Part shown: positions 43,826 to 45,555 of the stretch, piece after piece | How the letters are laid out: each line of letters begins with the position of its first letter | How positions within the stretch are numbered: the first letter of the stretch is position 1 | Assembly: GCA_020849035.1 (NCBI GenBank) | Contig: JADLHC010000227.1 | Location: forward strand, 1 to 45,555 | Source of the DNA: Planctomycetia bacterium | Lineage (GTDB): Bacteria; Planctomycetota; MHYJ01; WSZJ01 | Length of the DNA stretch: 45,555 nucleotides | Direction of reading: 5' to 3' | Position numbers and translations under genes: made by a program | The notes under the pieces: generated by a model | What the model was told of the DNA's origin: nothing | The model's database searches: none | The model's input: the letters and a program-made list of their open reading frames with translations, nothing else

Positions 43826-44665
43826 ATGCGCCCCGTGAGACGCGCCCTCTTCGCCGTCCTCCTCGCCCTCCCCTGTTTCGCGGCCACCGACACGCTCCAG
43901 CCGGTGAAGGAGGGCCTCGCGCGCGACGCCGCCCGCGCGGCCGTCGAGGACATGCGCTTCCGCATCCGCGGCCGCACGCTCGCCGTCGCGCCGTTCCGGA
44001 ACGACCCCGAGGGGATCGTGACCGCGGCGTTCAAGGAGGCGATCAGCGGCAAGGGCGACTTCGAGATCAAGGAGCCGTCCACCTGGCGCGAGGTCTGGGA
44101 CAAGATCGTCGGGAACGACAAGGACGCGCCGCTCACGTGGAAGCAGGCCGTGGAGCTCGGCGAGAAGCTCGAGGCCGAGTGCGTCCTGTTCGGGCGGGTC
44201 GAGACGATGCTCGTCGAGGAGAACCGGTCGTTCGCGGACGTGAAGTTCCGCATCGTCTACGTGAAGGACACCGGCGCGGGCCAGAAGGCCGGGGACGGGC
44301 TCTTCATCGGCCGATACCACACGAAGCTCGAGGGCGGCATCACGTCGCTGCCCTACTTCCGCGTCTGGATGGGCGAAACCTCCACCTGGATGCGCATCTT
44401 CATCTGGTGCGTCGTGCTGCTCATCCTCCCGTTCCTCACGCTCCTCGCCCGCGACTCGCTCTCCCAGGCGGCCCCCATCGTCCCGATCGGCCTCGTCCTC
44501 CTCATGACCGGCGTGGACCTCTTCCTCGCGCTCCTCCTCATGGGCTTCCAGGCGAGCGGCATCCTCTCGTGGGGCCTCCTCGTCCTCGCGCTCGCCGTCT
44601 CCATCTTCTACAACCTCACCATCCTGGCGAAGGTCGCCCAGCTCCAGCTCCCGGGACGCGACTGA
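43826..44665 (+). CDS. Membrane protein with CsgG/LpoB-like N-terminal domain
   Basis: 279 residues. Signal peptide at about 1-19 (LFAVLLALPCFAA), then an extracytoplasmic domain with a TLAVAPFRN strand and LGEKLEAECVLFGRVE. This pattern is shared with CsgG/LpoB/TolB-N-like folds; the similarity is by eye and weak. Three to four C-terminal TM segments follow (IFIWCVVLLILPFLTLL, GLVLLMTGVDLFLALLLMGF, GLLVLALAVSIFYNLTI). ATG at 43826, 36 bp after the palindrome. The next gene begins 2 bp after this stop and has the same layout, so the two are probably paralogues forming one complex. Confidence 0.65.
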   Translation: MRPVRRALFAVLLALPCFAATDTLQPVKEGLARDAARAAVEDMRFRIRGRTLAVAPFRNDPEGIVTAAFKEAISGKGDFEIKEPSTWREVWDKIVGNDKDAPLTWKQAVELGEKLEAECVLFGRVETMLVEENRSFADVKFRIVYVKDTGAGQKAGDGLFIGRYHTKLEGGITSLPYFRVWMGETSTWMRIFIWCVVLLILPFLTLLARDSLSQAAPIVPIGLVLLMTGVDLFLALLLMGFQASGILSWGLLVLALAVSIFYNLTILAKVAQLQLPGRD

Positions 44666-44667
44666 CC

Positions 44668-45480
44668 GTGGAACGCCACCACCTCGCCTCCCTCGGCGCC
44701 GCGGCCCTCCTCCTCCTCTGCGGCATCGTCCAGGTCGTCCTCTTCGCCACCGCCGACCCCGACCTCCTCGGCCTCTCCCTCTCCCAGTCCGCCGCCGCCG
44801 TCGAACCCCCCGACCAGTCCCCCCCGCTCCGCATCGCCGTCTTCGCCCCCGCCGGCGAGGAAACCGGCGCCGTCGAAAACGCCCTCCGCGCCCGCTTCGG
44901 CGACCGCGCCGACTGGAAGGTCCTCGACCGCGAGCTGCAGGAGGAAGCGCTGAACGAGTACGGCGACGTCCCGCGCCGCCCGAAGACCGAGGCGGAGGCG
45001 CTGGCGGCGGGGAAGCGCCTCGGCGTGGAGGCGGCGTTCTGGGCGGACGTGCGGCAGTACCGGAAGACGGAGGAGAAGGTCGAGGTGGACTTTTCGTGGG
45101 GGCTCGTGAAGGTCCCCGGCGGCGAGAAGGTCGCCTCGGGCTCGGCCGCGCGCGCGATGGACACGGGGTTCTTCGCCGTGGACCGCTACCGGGCGAAGGT
45201 GGACCACACCTCGGCGCTGTTCCGCATCTTCTTCTGGGTCGTCTCGCTGCTCGTCCTTCCCGCCGCGCTCGCGCCGCTGAACGAACTCGTCCTCGGGCTC
45301 CGCACGAACGCCGCCGCCGCCGCGCTCCTCTCCGGCTACGCCGCGCTGGACTTCGTCCTGATGCTGCTCCTCAACGGCTTCCGGCTGTTCTCCGTCTTCT
45401 GGGGAATCGCCGCCGTCGTCGCGCTCGCCGCCGGCGCGCTCTACACGCTCGCCGTCCTCAACGCGATGAACGAGAGCTAG
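44668..45480 (+). CDS. Membrane protein, probable paralogue of the preceding gene
   Basis: 270 residues. The GTG start at 44668 is chosen because it lies 2 bp after the upstream stop and precedes a TM/signal segment (LGAAALLLLCGIVQVVLFA). The extracytoplasmic domain has RIAVFAPAGEE and GKRLGVEAAFWADVRQYR, comparable with AVAPFRN and GEKLEAECVLFGRVE of the neighbour. C-terminal TM segments follow (IFFWVVSLLVLPAALAPL, AALDFVLMLLLNGFRLF, GIAAVVALAAGALYTL). Function unknown. A longer upstream frame exists but it would cross the previous gene. Confidence 0.65.
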   Translation: MERHHLASLGAAALLLLCGIVQVVLFATADPDLLGLSLSQSAAAVEPPDQSPPLRIAVFAPAGEETGAVENALRARFGDRADWKVLDRELQEEALNEYGDVPRRPKTEAEALAAGKRLGVEAAFWADVRQYRKTEEKVEVDFSWGLVKVPGGEKVASGSAARAMDTGFFAVDRYRAKVDHTSALFRIFFWVVSLLVLPAALAPLNELVLGLRTNAAAAALLSGYAALDFVLMLLLNGFRLFSVFWGIAAVVALAAGALYTLAVLNAMNES

Positions 45481-45510
45481 CCGCCGGCAGTCCCCAGCGT
45501 CGTCATCGTC

Positions 45511-45555
45511 GTGATCCGCGACAAAGTCGTTCCCTACGACGTTGTCACGGATCAC
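45511..45555. repeat. 20-bp-arm palindrome at the window edge
   Basis: Arms at 45511-45530 and 45536-45555 are inverted copies with two mismatches around a 5-nt loop (TCCCT). The left flank CGTCATCGTC could extend the arm if the sequence past the edge is complementary. It lies 30 bp after the last gene and may be a terminator or a repeat element. Confidence 0.7.

Overview
The window is bacterial chromosome with very high GC; third codon positions are almost all G or C, so long shadow ORFs fill the other frames. The gene content suggests Planctomycetota or a neighbouring lineage: planctomycete-type cytochrome c domains, an HzsA-like multiheme protein, several VWA/DUF58/BatA-type proteins with ABC-2 transporters, and a DUF4175-like coiled-coil protein. 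This placement is an inference from gene families. No rRNA or marker protein is present to confirm it.

Layout. (1) 1-8798, minus strand: an electron-transfer operon. In transcription order it holds a YVTN/di-heme peroxidase-like cytochrome, ApbE (flavin transferase), a large HzsA-like multiheme protein, a pentaheme cytochrome, RnfC, and the first codons of a probable RnfD cut by the window edge. (2) 8951-11033, minus: an OmpR/CusR-type response regulator and a CusS-type histidine kinase just upstream of that operon, then (11075-11944) a lipoprotein gene. (3) 12002-25003, minus: 'module A', seven genes joined by six consecutive 4-bp start/stop overlaps: BatA/VWA protein, membrane protein with an IGP motif, ABC ATPase, three paralogous double-length ABC-2 permeases in a row, and a double-VWA membrane protein. 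(4) 25004-26601: a HAD phosphatase, then a four-helix-bundle (23S IVS/S23 family) gene flanked by inverted arrays of a 7-bp repeat, a probable small mobile cassette. (5) 26602-28239: a secreted HEAT + VWA protein. (6) 28311-35615, minus: 'module B', with a DUF4175-like protein interrupted by an in-frame TGA, a paralogue of the IGP-motif protein, ABC ATPase, ABC-2 permease, DUF58 protein, and a broken small gene. (7) 35771-35843, plus: tRNA-Glu(CTC) with a good promoter and terminator. (8) 35895-37331, minus: two small envelope proteins. (9) 37400-43554, plus: an AddB-like/AddA-like helicase-nuclease pair. (10) 43555-43825: a palindromic repeat region. (11) 43826-45480, plus: two similarly built membrane proteins. 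The window ends inside another palindrome.

How the genes work together. The Rnf/ApbE/cytochrome operon probably couples a membrane NADH:ferredoxin-type complex to periplasmic heme proteins, with ApbE flavinylating Rnf subunits. Modules A and B share a core (IGP-motif protein, ATPase, ABC-2 permease, VWA-fold partner) and look like two versions of one envelope transport or remodelling machine of unknown substrate. AddAB-like proteins process double-strand breaks.

No CRISPR array, integrase, transposase, rRNA or replication origin was seen. The most novel-looking items are module A with its six ABC-2 half-units, the inverted-repeat cassette around the four-helix-bundle gene, and the HzsA-like/Rnf operon.
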